A DNA stretch of 64,000 bases from Glossina fuscipes (taxonomy: Eukaryota; Arthropoda; Insecta; Diptera; Glossinidae): positions 497,161 to 561,160 of the forward strand of contig NW_023998459.1 in assembly GCF_014805625.2 (NCBI RefSeq). Direction: 5' to 3'. The notes below the pieces were generated by a model, which was not told where the DNA came from, ran no database searches, and saw only the letters and a list, made by a program, of their open reading frames with translations. How positions within the stretch are numbered: position 1 is the stretch's first letter; every line of letters begins with the position of its first letter. The position numbers were made by a program, and so were the translations under genes. This document shows, piece after piece, positions 23,501-34,540 of the stretch.

Positions 23501-25245
23501 TGTCAGACAATTCTCACGATCAAGAGCAAGAGGAAGAGCACACACAAAAAGCTATTAGCAACACCGTACACAATGAGAATGAGTCTGAAAACGAAATGGA
23601 AGTGAAACATGTGTCAACAACGTCTATAGTCAGCACAACTCGTAATATAATAACAGCAGTTAGTTCGCAGCAAAACGTAAACAATGCCTGTTTAAGAAAA
23701 AGTGCGCAAGATAGCATTTCGACGATTGAAAATAAACAAGCGTTAGTAAAACCAACAGTGATAGTAGCACGTCCTCTTAGTATACAATTGCCAATGCTAA
23801 CGGAACCGCCGATCAATCGGGCCCATCACATATTATACGCTTCCCAGCAAATGTTGGATAATTTAGATAAACGAGAAGACCAGGAGAAGGACCTCACTAA
23901 ATTCTCCGAAAATTTGAAGAAAATGGATTATCCAATATCCTCAAAGGGCGTCGTGACCAATACTGCCTCTTCAGTTTATAATAATAATAACGATATAATG
24001 AAATCCAAATTCAAGGCTGATGAAAAACATCCCAGTTCCAAAGGATTTCTGGCAAGATTTGCTAATGGTTTCCGTTTTTCTTTGAGACGCAATAAGAAAA
24101 AACAATTATATCAACAACAAAATACGGAAAACTTAACGCTATCATCTGCAGTCAACAATTCTACGCACTTCGCTAATAAAAGTCCCGATTTTATTTATAT
24201 TCCTTTAAAAGGGCCTTTGCCACCTAAAAACAATCCCAGTTATCCCAACGGGGTAAATGGCAATGACTGTCAACCAGAAAATGGCAATGCTGCAAAGCAC
24301 AAAATTGGCGCTAAATCTATGAATGCTAAGGAAGATGAACAAAAAGTAACCGGCAAACCGCCCCTACCGTATAAGCAAACGCAAAAACTCCAAAGCGCAC
24401 AATCCGCACAGCAGCAGCCGCAACAGCAACAGCAACAACAACAACAACAGCAACCCATACCTGCTTCTAAGATAGTAGGTGCCAGCCGTTTTTATACTGA
24501 TAATTACCCCGACCGTCTTACCTCTTCCACCAATGAATTTCTCGATACAGAACGTTCTTACTACGACAATAACAACAAACAGTTTACTACGATTTTGCCG
24601 ATGACATCGTCAGAAGCCGCCACAGCAGTAGTAGTGGAGAACTTCGACAGTGATAACACGGCTAATGTGACAATGACGGGAGTTAATATACAAAATTTAC
24701 CAACGGAATTTTCTTCACCTTCACGCGCTTCGGTTTCGCAAAAGACCCAAATGTTTAATGACCTCGCTACGAAATCAAAACATTTGCCACTCCATTCGAC
24801 ACCTCGTCAGGATTTTCCGGATAATGATATATCCTCGTCATCCAAAATCGGTTTAATTGAAACTAATTTGGATACTCATGAAACGGTTATAACGGGTAAA
24901 ACACGTTCGTTAATCAATATCGGTCCGCAACAACAAAAATTGCATTTACATAATACGGCAAGTGGTAGTGGTGCGAACTCGGTCGGAGTAAAACGTATTA
25001 ATGAATTAACAGCGCGACGTCGTATGCATCTAAATGATGATGAAATTGATGATAATAATTATTATAATGATAATGATGATGACGAAGTTGTAGTAAGACC
25101 TGACGGCACAGTGATAGTAGTTAAAAATAATGGTGCAAACACAAATGCTGGTGGTAATGGTGCTACACACCAAATTGCGACAGTACGACGACCTCATAAA
25201 AGTATGGAATTTTTGTTGGATAAGGAAAATCAGAAAAATGTTTTG
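20554..25245 (+). CDS. Giant exon of an unidentified large Ser/Asn-rich protein (C-terminus not in window)
   Basis: Seen: open for about 4.7 kb from the acceptor at 20553/20554 to a TTTTG|GTAAGTA donor at 25245/25246, apart from one frame change at a run of nine A (21775-21783, near residue 497). If one base of that run is discounted, the exon adds 1563 codons and the three exons give 1652 residues. No folded domain, signal peptide or membrane segment is apparent. Visible in order: acidic and Ser-rich segments (ESSESTSSSSESS near residue 297), many Ser/Thr-Pro and Arg-rich patches, a basic patch near 1252-1272 (ARFANGFRFSLRRNKKK), proline motifs LKGPLPPK and GKPPLPYK that could bind SH3 domains, a glutamine tract near 1373-1390, an Asp/Asn stretch near 1582-1599, and the terminal KSMEFLLDKENQK segment, which looks more ordered and conserved. 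Inference: an intracellular scaffold or signalling adaptor whose catalytic or binding domains lie in unseen downstream exons. The N-terminal half of Sprint (a RIN-type, SH2/VPS9 Ras effector) is a candidate from general resemblance only (about 0.3). Confidence 0.9.
21775..21783 (+). other. A9 homopolymer where the reading frame shifts by +1
   Basis: Upstream of this run the frame reads ...NNDEKKTK and stops at TGA (21789-21791). Downstream an open frame of more than 1100 codons continues in the +1 register, already open from 21760. Reading eight instead of nine A gives a continuous protein through DEKKQNENHADEEN. The simplest explanation is a one-base homopolymer error in the assembly. A genuine allele-specific indel or transcriptional slippage on A9 are alternatives. 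Confidence 0.9.
24409..24450 (+). repeat. CAG/CAA glutamine-tract repeat
   Basis: Mixed CAG and CAA codons encoding QQQP followed by eleven Q, within the giant exon (near residues 1373-1390). The codon mixing makes it less prone to slippage than a pure repeat. It lies between the proline-rich PPLP segment and a Pro-Ile-Pro stretch. Confidence 0.95.
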
Positions 25246-25287
25246 GTAAGTACGCAAGAAGTTTTTCATTTCATATCTGTGGCATAG
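25246..25287 (+). other. In-frame read-through past the exon 3 donor to a TAG stop
   Basis: If the GTAAGT donor is not used, the frame continues for 13 codons (VSTQEVFHFISVA) and stops at TAG 25285-25287. This would make a short intron-retention isoform of about 1665 residues. The first possible AATAAA noticed downstream is near 25947, beyond the assembly gap, so the case for a real 3' end here is weak. Confidence 0.3.
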
Positions 25288-25604
25288 TGGTCTTCACATA
25301 TTTATTTTTAAGATGCCCATTCACTAGATGTTGAAATTTTTGTTTATATTCGTTTTATTTAAAATTTTTGAGCATCTCTTATTGTTTGTTATTTCGTTTG
25401 TAACCTTTCTTAACTACGAAAATTTCAGAAATATTTTTGTCAGTAACTTAGAGGCTGTTTTTTGTACTGGTAATGTACAGTGAAGTTCAAAAATTTTTCT
25501 TTCCACTCTGTTCTGCCGGTTATTTACCTATAATTCAACGCCAACCCCACATATATAAGGAATGTCCCCACCTCAGCTATAGACGAAAAGATGTGAGCAT
25601 GGGG

Positions 25605-25704
25605 NNNNNNNNNNNNNNNNNNNNNNNNNNNNNNNNNNNNNNNNNNNNNNNNNNNNNNNNNNNNNNNNNNNNNNNNNNNNNNNNNNNNNNNNNNNNNNNN
25701 NNNN
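25605..25704. other. Assembly gap of 100 N
   Basis: Exactly 100 N, the conventional placeholder for a gap of unknown size. It lies 360 bases downstream of the exon 3 donor, so the real distance to the next feature is unknown. An open frame that spans the N run (25473-25862) is an artefact. Confidence 1.
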
Positions 25705-26756
25705 AAGATAAAAAAAAATCACTCAACACTCAAATCGCTCCTGTAAAGGCGAATTTGCGAATCCCACCTACAAAACACATACATAGACAGACGGATATGG
25801 ATGTTCTCATCCTTCAGGCAGTCCACTATTCGCAAAGTTCAAAAAGTTATAAGGAAATATAAAAAATTTAAAAATAATAGTAATAATAATTTTTACTTTA
25901 AAAGTTTTGTATTTAGTTTTTCAAACTTTTTTAAAACTTTTTTATAATAATAAAGCGTTTTTTTTAAGTGTATTAAAATGTTTAACAAAACTTTTTTATT
26001 CACACGCAGTAACTTTATTATTTATTTCCTCTATTTACTTATATGACGTGTTGTAAATTTTAATTGAAAATTTTGCCAGTCTTGGTTATAACGATGATTG
26101 AAAGTATCTCTATAAAATGCTCGCTTTAAAATGTGTACTTATTTGGTATAGTAAATAGATTAACGCTGAAACGGTGAATTTTGCTATTTTCTTTTTTTAA
26201 AAAAAAGAAAGAAAATAAAAGCCCGGTAAACGGAAGCTAATGAACTTAATAATAAGGAAAAAACTTGGCTTAAGGCGAATCATTTGTTAGCTACAAGAAA
26301 ATGTGTTGTTATTCCTTTCCTTTGGAATATAGAACAGTTAATCGCATTACAAATTCATGCTTTCTTGTTTTATTTCTAATACATGTATGTAATATAACTT
26401 TCAACTTTTAACTGGAGCGCAGTGGATGTACCAGTTGAAAAGCAATTGCATATCAGAATAAGTTTGCTTAGATCTGTGAGCTATAAAGATTTTTAAAATG
26501 CGTGATGGATTGAAAGAAATACGTTCATACGTCATTGTTGTAGATAAATATAATTTGCCTTTGCATGAACTCGTAACGAAAATGCATAATGTTTCCACAA
26601 ACTTTTTTATTGACCATCTATTAGCACTTTTCAAACTCCACGGCCGTAATTATACTTTAGCTTAATTTTGTTCTATTTGAAAATTATTTAAATCAACAAG
26701 TAAACCTGCTTTTTGCGGTAGAGAGGGACCGTAGGAAGAAGACCGCCAAAAAAAAA
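25705..26756. other. Non-coding DNA after the gap
   Basis: AT-rich. A short mirror-like run of T7 and A6 (26192-26206) stands out. No exon or transposon was recognised. Confidence 0.45.
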
Positions 26757-27520
26757 CAAGTAAGAAAGGTACATTCGGCGAGGGCCGAATCTTGCATATC
26801 CAGAACTATGCTTTTCGTATTCTACTCTCCAAGTTTTTTTGTTTGATACCCATATCGTTGGTATTACTAAAAGAAAATTAATCCACAAGGTCGCGGTGCC
26901 CACCATATTAATTTTAAAATTAACCCGTTTTTAGACAGATAATATATTTTCCTTTGAGAAATGCACAACGTAGTTTTAAACATTCTGTCTTGTTTGCGTT
27001 ATAATAAATAAGCACAAAACCTCAAAAAATTCAAAAAAAATAACATTTAATCAATTGTAATTTTGTGTGGGCATGGTCGATTTTTTTCTTTTTTGCACGT
27101 AAAGAGTGGCGTAGACTATTTCGTAAAGTAAATGTGAAAAATTTCAGCCTCCTAACTTTTATAATTTTTGAGTAATGAGTAAAAACCGAAAAATTTTTGT
27201 TAAGAAAAATTGAGTTGCGGTCAATTTATGTTCCACTGCGGGCTTCTACTCCGACCAATTTGGCCCCCTTTCAATACCAACCTGCGTGCGAATACTTTCA
27301 ATATTTCTACCAAATTTGAAGTTGACATCTTGATTTTTGCGACCAAGAGAGCGCTAACAACAGACACTACACAGATACACAGATGAACAGACATTGCTAA
27401 ATCAATTGCACTCTGATCAGGAATATATACACTTTATAGCGTCTCTGAAGCTTCCTTTTACATATATTACGAAAAAAAAAAAACAAAATGAGTATACCCT
27501 TATCTTGCAGTGGTGGATAT
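26757..27520 (-). mobile_element. Near full-length DINE/INE-1-like element (minus orientation)
   Basis: About 760 bp, alignable along its whole length with the inverted copy at 40167-40925. On the minus strand it starts TATCCACCACTGCAAGATAA, runs through CTATAAAGTGTATATATTCCTGATCAG and a GTCTGTTCATCTGTG run, then the A/T-rich interior with TTATAACGCAAACAAGAC, and ends GGGTATCAAAC, TTGGAGAGTAGAATACGAAA and a terminal hairpin of 7-bp stem and 4-base loop (26773-26790) followed by GTACCTTTCTTACTTG. A short non-coding body, a terminal hairpin and no clear target duplication fit Helitron-related DINE-1/INE-1 elements. The family name rests on resemblance only. Confidence 0.78.
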
Positions 27521-30243
27521 AAAAATGTTCAGAAACTTCATAAATAGCAGTAACATCTTGACATTATTTCAATTGCTCGTGGTTGTTCTTTGTAACATAT
27601 CAGCATTTTTTTTTTTTTGTGAAATCGCAAAGTACTCTCTACTTTATATTAAACAATTTACCTTCGATGTGGGATGCTATCATTTCTCTATAGATACGAC
27701 AGGAAGTAGCAATAATGCAAGGCGGTACTAAGTAATTGCAACAATTTACCAGTGTTCGTCTTACTGTCTGTAACGCTGTTTGGCCTTCACATGTTCTGGA
27801 CGATCTGGAGTGATCTCACTAAAAAAAGAAATAGTATGTATCATCGTTAAAAACCGATAAAACTATAAAGTTGTATGTGCTATGGTTGGTCCGACGTTGT
27901 CTACACAAAAACGGAAAAAATCAATTACTCCACCACACATCGGGATGCCCATCTAATATTATCAAGTATTGAAACTTCATTTTTTCTGTTTCATTGCCTT
28001 ACTTTGCCTTTTTGATATATATATGATGGCGGATACAGAGCATTCGGGTGCAATCGTATATTTTTATAATTGTTCCACTTGTTGTCTATTGACAAGCAGT
28101 ATTGGTTGGGGATTATAGACATAGTGGATGCAATTTTCTCGCGAAACTAAAAACAAAAACTTCAAGCCAAACTGAATGTACCTTTTTCCAGGCTTGATAC
28201 TTAAAATTTATTGAGTTAGTTAAAAATTTTTAATTAAATTGTTCGCTTTTATTATATATTTCTCTTTATTCATTAAAATTTTCCATTTTCTCTTCTCTAT
28301 GCGCTCTTGAGCCTTTTCAGCAAATTTATGTTTTAGTGAATGTTTAAGGATACCGGCATGAAAACATGAAAAAGACACATTCAGTTAGTCATCAAATTTT
28401 TACATAATACATATTCCATTTTTGGATACGTTCTTTCATACTATAGATCATCCTTATATCCTCACAAAATGAAGAATAGCTGTGGATGTATTAATCAGCA
28501 CAAAGCATGGGATAGAACAAAGATAGCATTTGTGTTTTTTCTTGGTATTATTGATAATAATGATAATAATGATCACCTAAAAGGCCGCGAGTGGTAGTAG
28601 TTGCCCATATTTACTTAGGAAAAACTGAGCTTATATATTATGGTTTGCGGTTTTAGAAACAAAAACGTGGCAAGCCAACCAACAAGCGTCTACTATGCCT
28701 GCTGTTGAAAGATGATGACGCTCTTACAACATACCCCCATGGATACTAAAAGAAAGTGCCATAAAAAATAGTAATAGTTTTCCTTTCCTTTGCGGTAAAT
28801 TGCGCAATAAAAAACAAGAAAGGATTTTCCATTAGGTTGATTACAATAGGCAAATAATAATATGTCCAACAAGAAAATGTTTATTTGATTAAAGAAAAAC
28901 ATATATGAATAGTTTTCGCAAACAAAGAAATTCGCAACAAGTTATACAAAAAAATGCAATTATTTGTGTCGTCATATTTTTTCTTATAAATTTTTAAATA
29001 TTTCTTTTGTGAAGAATGTTTACGTTTTTACATATATTTTTAAACTCTAAGTAATAAATAAAATTATTAAATATCTTTTGTTGTTGGGTGAACAATAAAC
29101 AATAGTCTTTCTTTGGCCTTTTTTCGTTCATTGTAAAGGCGCCTTTCTCTCTTCTAAAGTGTTGTTGTTGTTCATTCTGCTTATAATGAATATTTTGCTG
29201 ACTTTTTTTTTTTATTATTATTAAACAACAACAGAACACAAAAGTTTTTCTTAAGTAACATGTTCGCGCTTATTGATGTGCAGCAAAATACAAAGCACAA
29301 TAAACACTTGAGAATATTAAATCGTGTTGTTGGCAGATGTTAGTAAATCAAGCACATAGTGTACGTACACACTTTCTTATGTTAGATCAATGCTTGTCGA
29401 CGTCTTGGCAGACTTCATATAATTTTTTTTTTTAATTTACGCACACTTACGAAGGAAGAACAAAATTGTTATATGTGCATTGAGACACGTATTTGATACC
29501 CGCCTTAAAGACGCATTTAGACCCCATTAAGCGCATGTTACGTTGCGTGTCACCTCGCCTAAGTCGACTTAGCAATGTCCGCCTTTCTACCACTCGGTTG
29601 TTATTGAAACAAAAGATTTTAGATAGCAAATTGGAATTCCTAGTTATTGGCCACAGCTTAAGAGTGAAAAGGGGCGTGGTCTGCAAAATTTTAGGACAAA
29701 ATTAGGCGAAAAACGAATCGTAGCTTAATAAAATGAGACTGGCTTCTGTTTGCAGCAAATGTTTAGGGAAAGCAGACTGCCTACAAACGCGGCTTCACTT
29801 ACAAACCTATTAAAATCGGAAGCAAGTATTTGCTAGGGGCATTAAGGAAGTCTGTATCTTGACTGATCCATTAACACTAACATCCCTATTCTTAACAAGT
29901 TTTTTGATGATTCCACTCAAAGATTCACCTGAAGGTAAATACAGTTTGAAACACTTACTTCTTAAGTCAGGCCTCAATCTCCGTGATCGTCAAATACTAA
30001 TCGAACTGCGGGAAAATTTTCGAATTAATCAGATGCTTTATTTGCTCAACATCATTAAATCGATTCATACACTTTGGATCTATGAACGCCTTGTAGATTC
30101 TCTTGTTTTGCATTTTTGGTTGTTGGAAATGGAATGATAAACTTATGCTTGCTCGTGCCATGAATGCAGAAAATCTATGAATTATTATTTTTTGGCAAAC
30201 TAACGTTTAGAATTAAATAAGCACGACAACAGCGTCTTATGTA
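27521..30243. other. Non-coding DNA
   Basis: AT-rich, with an ATTGATAATAATGATAATAATG repeat at 28548-28571. Between 29.45 and 30.15 kb the sequence is less AT-rich and has short + frames (29493-29705, 29859-30137) without recognisable similarity. It contains a perfect 14-bp palindrome CTAAGTCGACTTAG (29559-29572). Confidence 0.4.
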
Positions 30244-30610
30244 TTGTTAGGAAATTCGATATTCTCGGATACAGTTCATATCACTAGATCGTTGATACAC
30301 TTTATAATAGAAAAAATACACTTCCACATTTTCACTACAAGACACTTTTATTTACAATCATTTTGTTTAAAGGTTGGACTATTTACATTTTAATTGGCAA
30401 TACTCTCGACTCCTCAACTCTAATATTTTTTTCGACTCAAATATTCTTTTCCGACTGTCTCTGCCTTCCGTAAATAATCTATTTATGTACATTTTTAGGT
30501 CCATGGCTTCATTTTTAATCCGTTAATCTGCTTGTCTGCTAATCGTTTTCCTCGACCGGCAGCTCGATGACACGCCGCGAATGTTCGCTTGGATTTTCCT
30601 TCTTTAGGAC
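30244..30610. repeat. LTR-like interspersed repeat, copy 2
   Basis: Same orientation as the copy at 16.97 kb. Starts TGTTAGGAAATTCG and shares ATCACTAGATCGTTGATA, TTTTATTTACAATCATT, CTATTTATGTACATTTTTAG, GGCTTCATTTTTAATCCGTTA, CGTTTTCCTCGACCGGCAGC and GACACGCCGCGAATGTTCG. The roughly 75-80% similarity judged by eye points to old, independent insertions rather than a local duplication. Confidence 0.75.
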
Positions 30611-33399
30611 ATACTTCATATACTGTACACATGTTCTACTATCTAAAGTCTAAAGTATGTTTTCCAATTTTCGTAAGAACTCAGACAGGAAATTGCAATA
30701 CGAAATATAAAATTTATATACGTACATGTTTCAAATCCGCAGATGAAGTTTGGATGCGTGTACGTACAAACAACAGCAATAAGTGGTAGGAAACTAAAAC
30801 ATTAAGAAAGAAAAATTTGGTAGATGTTATCACGAAAAACGTACGAATTGTCGCGTACGAGTTCGCGACTGGTCGCTTTATAACGAGGTTCATTCCCATG
30901 GAAATATTACTTGTTCTTAATTGTGTTTTGGTAATAGTGTATTTCATGTGCGGTTAAATATGTAAATAAGTATCTTAATGTGAAAAAATACGAGTTATAT
31001 CTTAAAATAAGAGGCTTAGACCAAATTAAAAAATTTCTCTTACCTTATCACATCGGGAACTCCTTGAAGAGCAGTTATTGTCGATAAGATTTGTTCTGTT
31101 TTGCTTAACTCCTTTTGTTTTAGAAATTCATAGGTATTCTAACAAACAATAAATTTATGTATGTGCGGACCGGAATCGGAGATAGAAAATATAAGTAAAT
31201 AAGAGGATAAACTTGAAAAAATGCACAAATATTTTCAATTAACCACAACATCCAAAGCAAAAATTTAAGAATTAATTTTACTATGTAAGCTTTTTCTTTC
31301 CCTTCTTTAGAATTTTGTAGCAACAAAAAATAAAAGAACAATGCGGCTTTTCACATTTTAATTAGTAGTTTTTTTGAGGACTTAGCTGGGCAGGTTTAAC
31401 GTTATCGTGGTGCACTTTATTTAAACAGAACTAAATTAAACACCTGCAGAATTTATTAAATGAAAACCGATACAGAAAAAAAAAAAAAATTAAGTTAAAG
31501 GGAGTTGCTTTCGCGTACCGGATTCACCTTTCTTAGCTTTCAAAATTTACATTGGTTTTGATAAACGTTTATTTAAATTTAAACAAGCAGACAGTTATTT
31601 ATTTTCCTTTTAAAAGTTGAAACATCGGAGTATAAATTTGTCAGTACACATGTTGTGGCAGTGAACAAACAAACATTGTGTGCATGTTGTATATATTATT
31701 TTTGTTATACTTAAATGAAATTCACTCGGTATGCATATGAGTTACGTCATGTAGACATATGAAGGTTTGGGGAAAAGGAATATGTATAATAGATAATTTT
31801 CTTGTGCGTTCTCCGAGTTCACTTTGTGGAGTATGTGGGCATATAAAGCACATCTTTATATATATAAAAGCAAAAGCACATACTTCAAAAGAGATGTTTT
31901 TAGTGATACTTTCTATATAAATCGTTTCATACAAATATAATAATAGGCAGTGTTATGTTGAGACATGATTTCATTTCATTATTGCTCTTAAAGTTTGCTT
32001 TTTTTCTTATAACCGTACGATTATCTTAACTAAGCAATCATGAACTGTTTACTTCGCTAGCATATATTTAACATAATTTTCAGTTAAATACTTACGCACA
32101 TTAAGCAAAAAACTTAACATTTTCTAAATAATTAAGGTTAACTTTAGCCATTGAAAACTATATCTGAGAGATTTTTAGATTAGTTGAATTAAAACGCAAG
32201 TAAAATATGAAGTAGAAAAGAATCTGCAATGAACAGAATTCTCTTTAGTTAGCTTCACAAATGTCTCTCTCTCTCTCTCTCTCTCTCCCTTTCTTATTAG
32301 GCGCCAATGATGGAATTGAAACACAATATATTTTTTTTCGCTTCGCACACTAATGAGAGAAGAAACTTTGCATAAACAAAGGCTCACAATGCTCGCCAGT
32401 TTTATATTTTCTATTTCATGTTATACCTGTTTAACGTAGTTAACTATATCTTTGAAAAATCTTAGAATTCTAACAATATTCACATTTGAAATCATATCAT
32501 AACATTTACTGGAGACCTGTTACATTTTTCTGAGATACTTAGTCATACAAATATCAAAAATTTTCTATCGCTTTCGTGGGTATAAAAAAATATTTCAAGA
32601 ATTTCTTCCTATTGAACCTTGTTGGTGGAACATTGTTAAGTTGTGTAAGTTACACAAATGAATTGTGCAATAATTTCGGAACAAGTTTGTCAGCTTAGAG
32701 GAATAACAAAATATGAATAATAATTATTTATAAGTTATTTTCACGCACTGATGTCATCTTTTTTATATGAGAAAAATTGTTCTCAAATTAATTACATCAC
32801 GAATTGTTGTGCTTCTTAAGCTAATAGATGACAATTGAAATGAATAGATATTAATTAATATTAGCGATGCCCATCAGCAGGTATGCATATAAAACGAAAG
32901 CTCATAAAGCAGTCTGTAATTATCGGGCAGTAGTGTTGAATTTAATCAATTTGTTAGCAAAAAAAACATAAAAAGTTCTTTTCAAATATTACCTACTTGA
33001 CGGAATTTTTGTATTTTTCCTAATTTTTTAAAACTTGAATGCTTGTAGTTGAATATCTTTATATTTCTCCCTGTTCGCGGACGACTTGAAATTGCCGTTG
33101 CCTGTACACTCCCATAAAGTACTCTAAAAAACAGCGTATATATGACAATTTCTGCCGGATGGAAAAGCAAATTAATAAAATGATAATATTCGATGATGTT
33201 ATTAAGCGTATATTTAAATATTTAAAAAAAACATTATTTTTGAAAAATATTAAAAAATGGCCACAGGGGAGCCGAGACCACAATTTCAAAAGTGCAGTAA
33301 GCACTCGTGCGTAGGTGACGCTGACTTTAATCTAAAAGAAAGCAAATAGAAACATTATAGTGAGCCACGCTCCACTACTAAATACCCTACACAAATTCG
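30611..33399. other. Non-coding DNA
   Basis: AT-rich with a CT microsatellite (32264-32287). Nothing else recognised. Confidence 0.5.
32264..32287. repeat. (CT)n microsatellite
   Basis: Twelve uninterrupted TC/CT dinucleotides followed by CCTTTCTT. GAGA-type sequences can bind GAGA factor in flies, but nothing else here supports a regulatory role. Confidence 0.95.
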
Positions 33400-33730
33400 A
33401 TTAATACAGTCTTTCATATAACGACTTCTGGAAATAAGGCGTTATATGAGAAGTGATCGAAAAAATGGTCCGATCTGAAACTTGGGTCAACACATGTTAG
33501 TGTACCAACCTTCGTCAAAATATGTCAAAACTTGCAAAGTGTAGGTTCAACTCAAGAATACATAAGGAGCAGACGGACAGGGGGCCGACAAGCTTAGAAT
33601 TGTCGATGCAGAAAGTGATTCTGAAGGTGGGTCTATAGTAAATCATTCTGAACATTGTTTATACCCGTGTATTACAAGTGTAATATATCCTTCTACCACA
33701 AATGGTGTAGTGTATACAAAATACTTCCAT
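33400..33730 (+). repeat. Interspersed repeat family 2, copy b (diverged)
   Basis: Blocks GGCGTTATATGAGAAG, AATGGTCCGATC, CCAACCTTCGTCAAAATATGTCA, a GCAGACGGACAGG run, AAGTGATTCTGAAGG, and a TATACCCGTGTATTACAAGTG block correspond in order to the copies at 5.9 and 34.1 kb. Confidence 0.55.
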
Positions 33731-34089
33731 CTAAGTGCCTATAGCTAGAGAATATTTTTGCAATTTTAAAAATATTGACTATTTGATCGAAAAGATTCAA
33801 TTTTAGACTAAAGTAAGTAGGAACGTTTTACTTGGACAAGACCGACGATTAGATACTGCACACATAATACAGTTATTTATTCGTAATGGAAATAACACAT
33901 AAAACATTGTCCATTATATGAGGAAAGCCCGCATATTGGAGGAATCTTTGTATGCGGTGGTATCCAGAAAATATCCCTCCGTGATTCAAATTCCGTAAGG
34001 TTGATTTCTACGTCAATTCAATATTATGAACTAATTTTCACCTTGAAATACTAAAAATTATTTCTTTTAATATATAAAGATTCAGTTTT

Positions 34090-34540
34090 CGTAGGAACGG
34101 TTATATGAGAGATTTTCCAAATTATTACTCCAGCCGAACCAAATTTTTCATATCAATTCAAAATATCCAAATACTATTACAATCGAAAACGTGGTCCGAC
34201 TCAAACCATTTTCAATAGCAGTCATCCTTACATCAAAGTTCGTCAGTGTAAGAAAATTCATCAAAGTATCTCAAAAATTGCGACCTGTAATTTGAAATTT
34301 TAATGGGCAGAAATCAAATGAACAGACAGACAGGCTTAGATCGATTCAGACATGATTCAGGAAATGATTCCTAAACATCATCAGAATCAGAGAATCATCA
34401 TCAGAGAATCAATTTCTGAATCATGTCTGAATCGATCTAAGCCTGTCTATAATAAAAGGTAAGTCTGTCTCAAGCCCTTCTACGTCCGTACAAACTTAAT
34501 ATACTATGCACTACTAAGGATGTGTGGCATAAAAAGGGTG
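34090..34540 (+). repeat. Interspersed repeat family 2, copy c, carrying a fold-back
   Basis: Aligns with 5880-6350 through CCAGCCGAACCAAATTTTTC, ATATCAATTCAAAATATCCAAA, TCGAAAACGTGGTCCGA, CAATAGCAGTCATCC, AAAGTTCGTCAGTG and AAAAATTGCGACCTG to the GACAGACAGGCTTAGATCG run. After this run the copy is interrupted by an inverted duplication of its own sequence (34328-34448), then ends CGTCCGTACAAACTTAATATAC. Confidence 0.72.
34328..34448. repeat. 37-bp inverted repeat (fold-back) with 46-base spacer
   Basis: Left arm 34328-34365 starts AGACAGGCTTAGATCGATTC. Right arm 34412-34448 is its reverse complement apart from a one-base indel, and ends GATCTAAGCCTGTCT. The spacer itself contains two imperfect copies of CATCATCAGA...GAATC. 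Confidence 0.93.

Noticed and set aside
23520..23816. 98-codon antisense ORF over the giant exon
   Set aside because: Shadow of the sense frame; no independent support.
25473..25862. 129-codon ORF downstream of the gene
   Set aside because: It spans the 100 N assembly gap, so the frame is meaningless. Flanking parts show no similarity.
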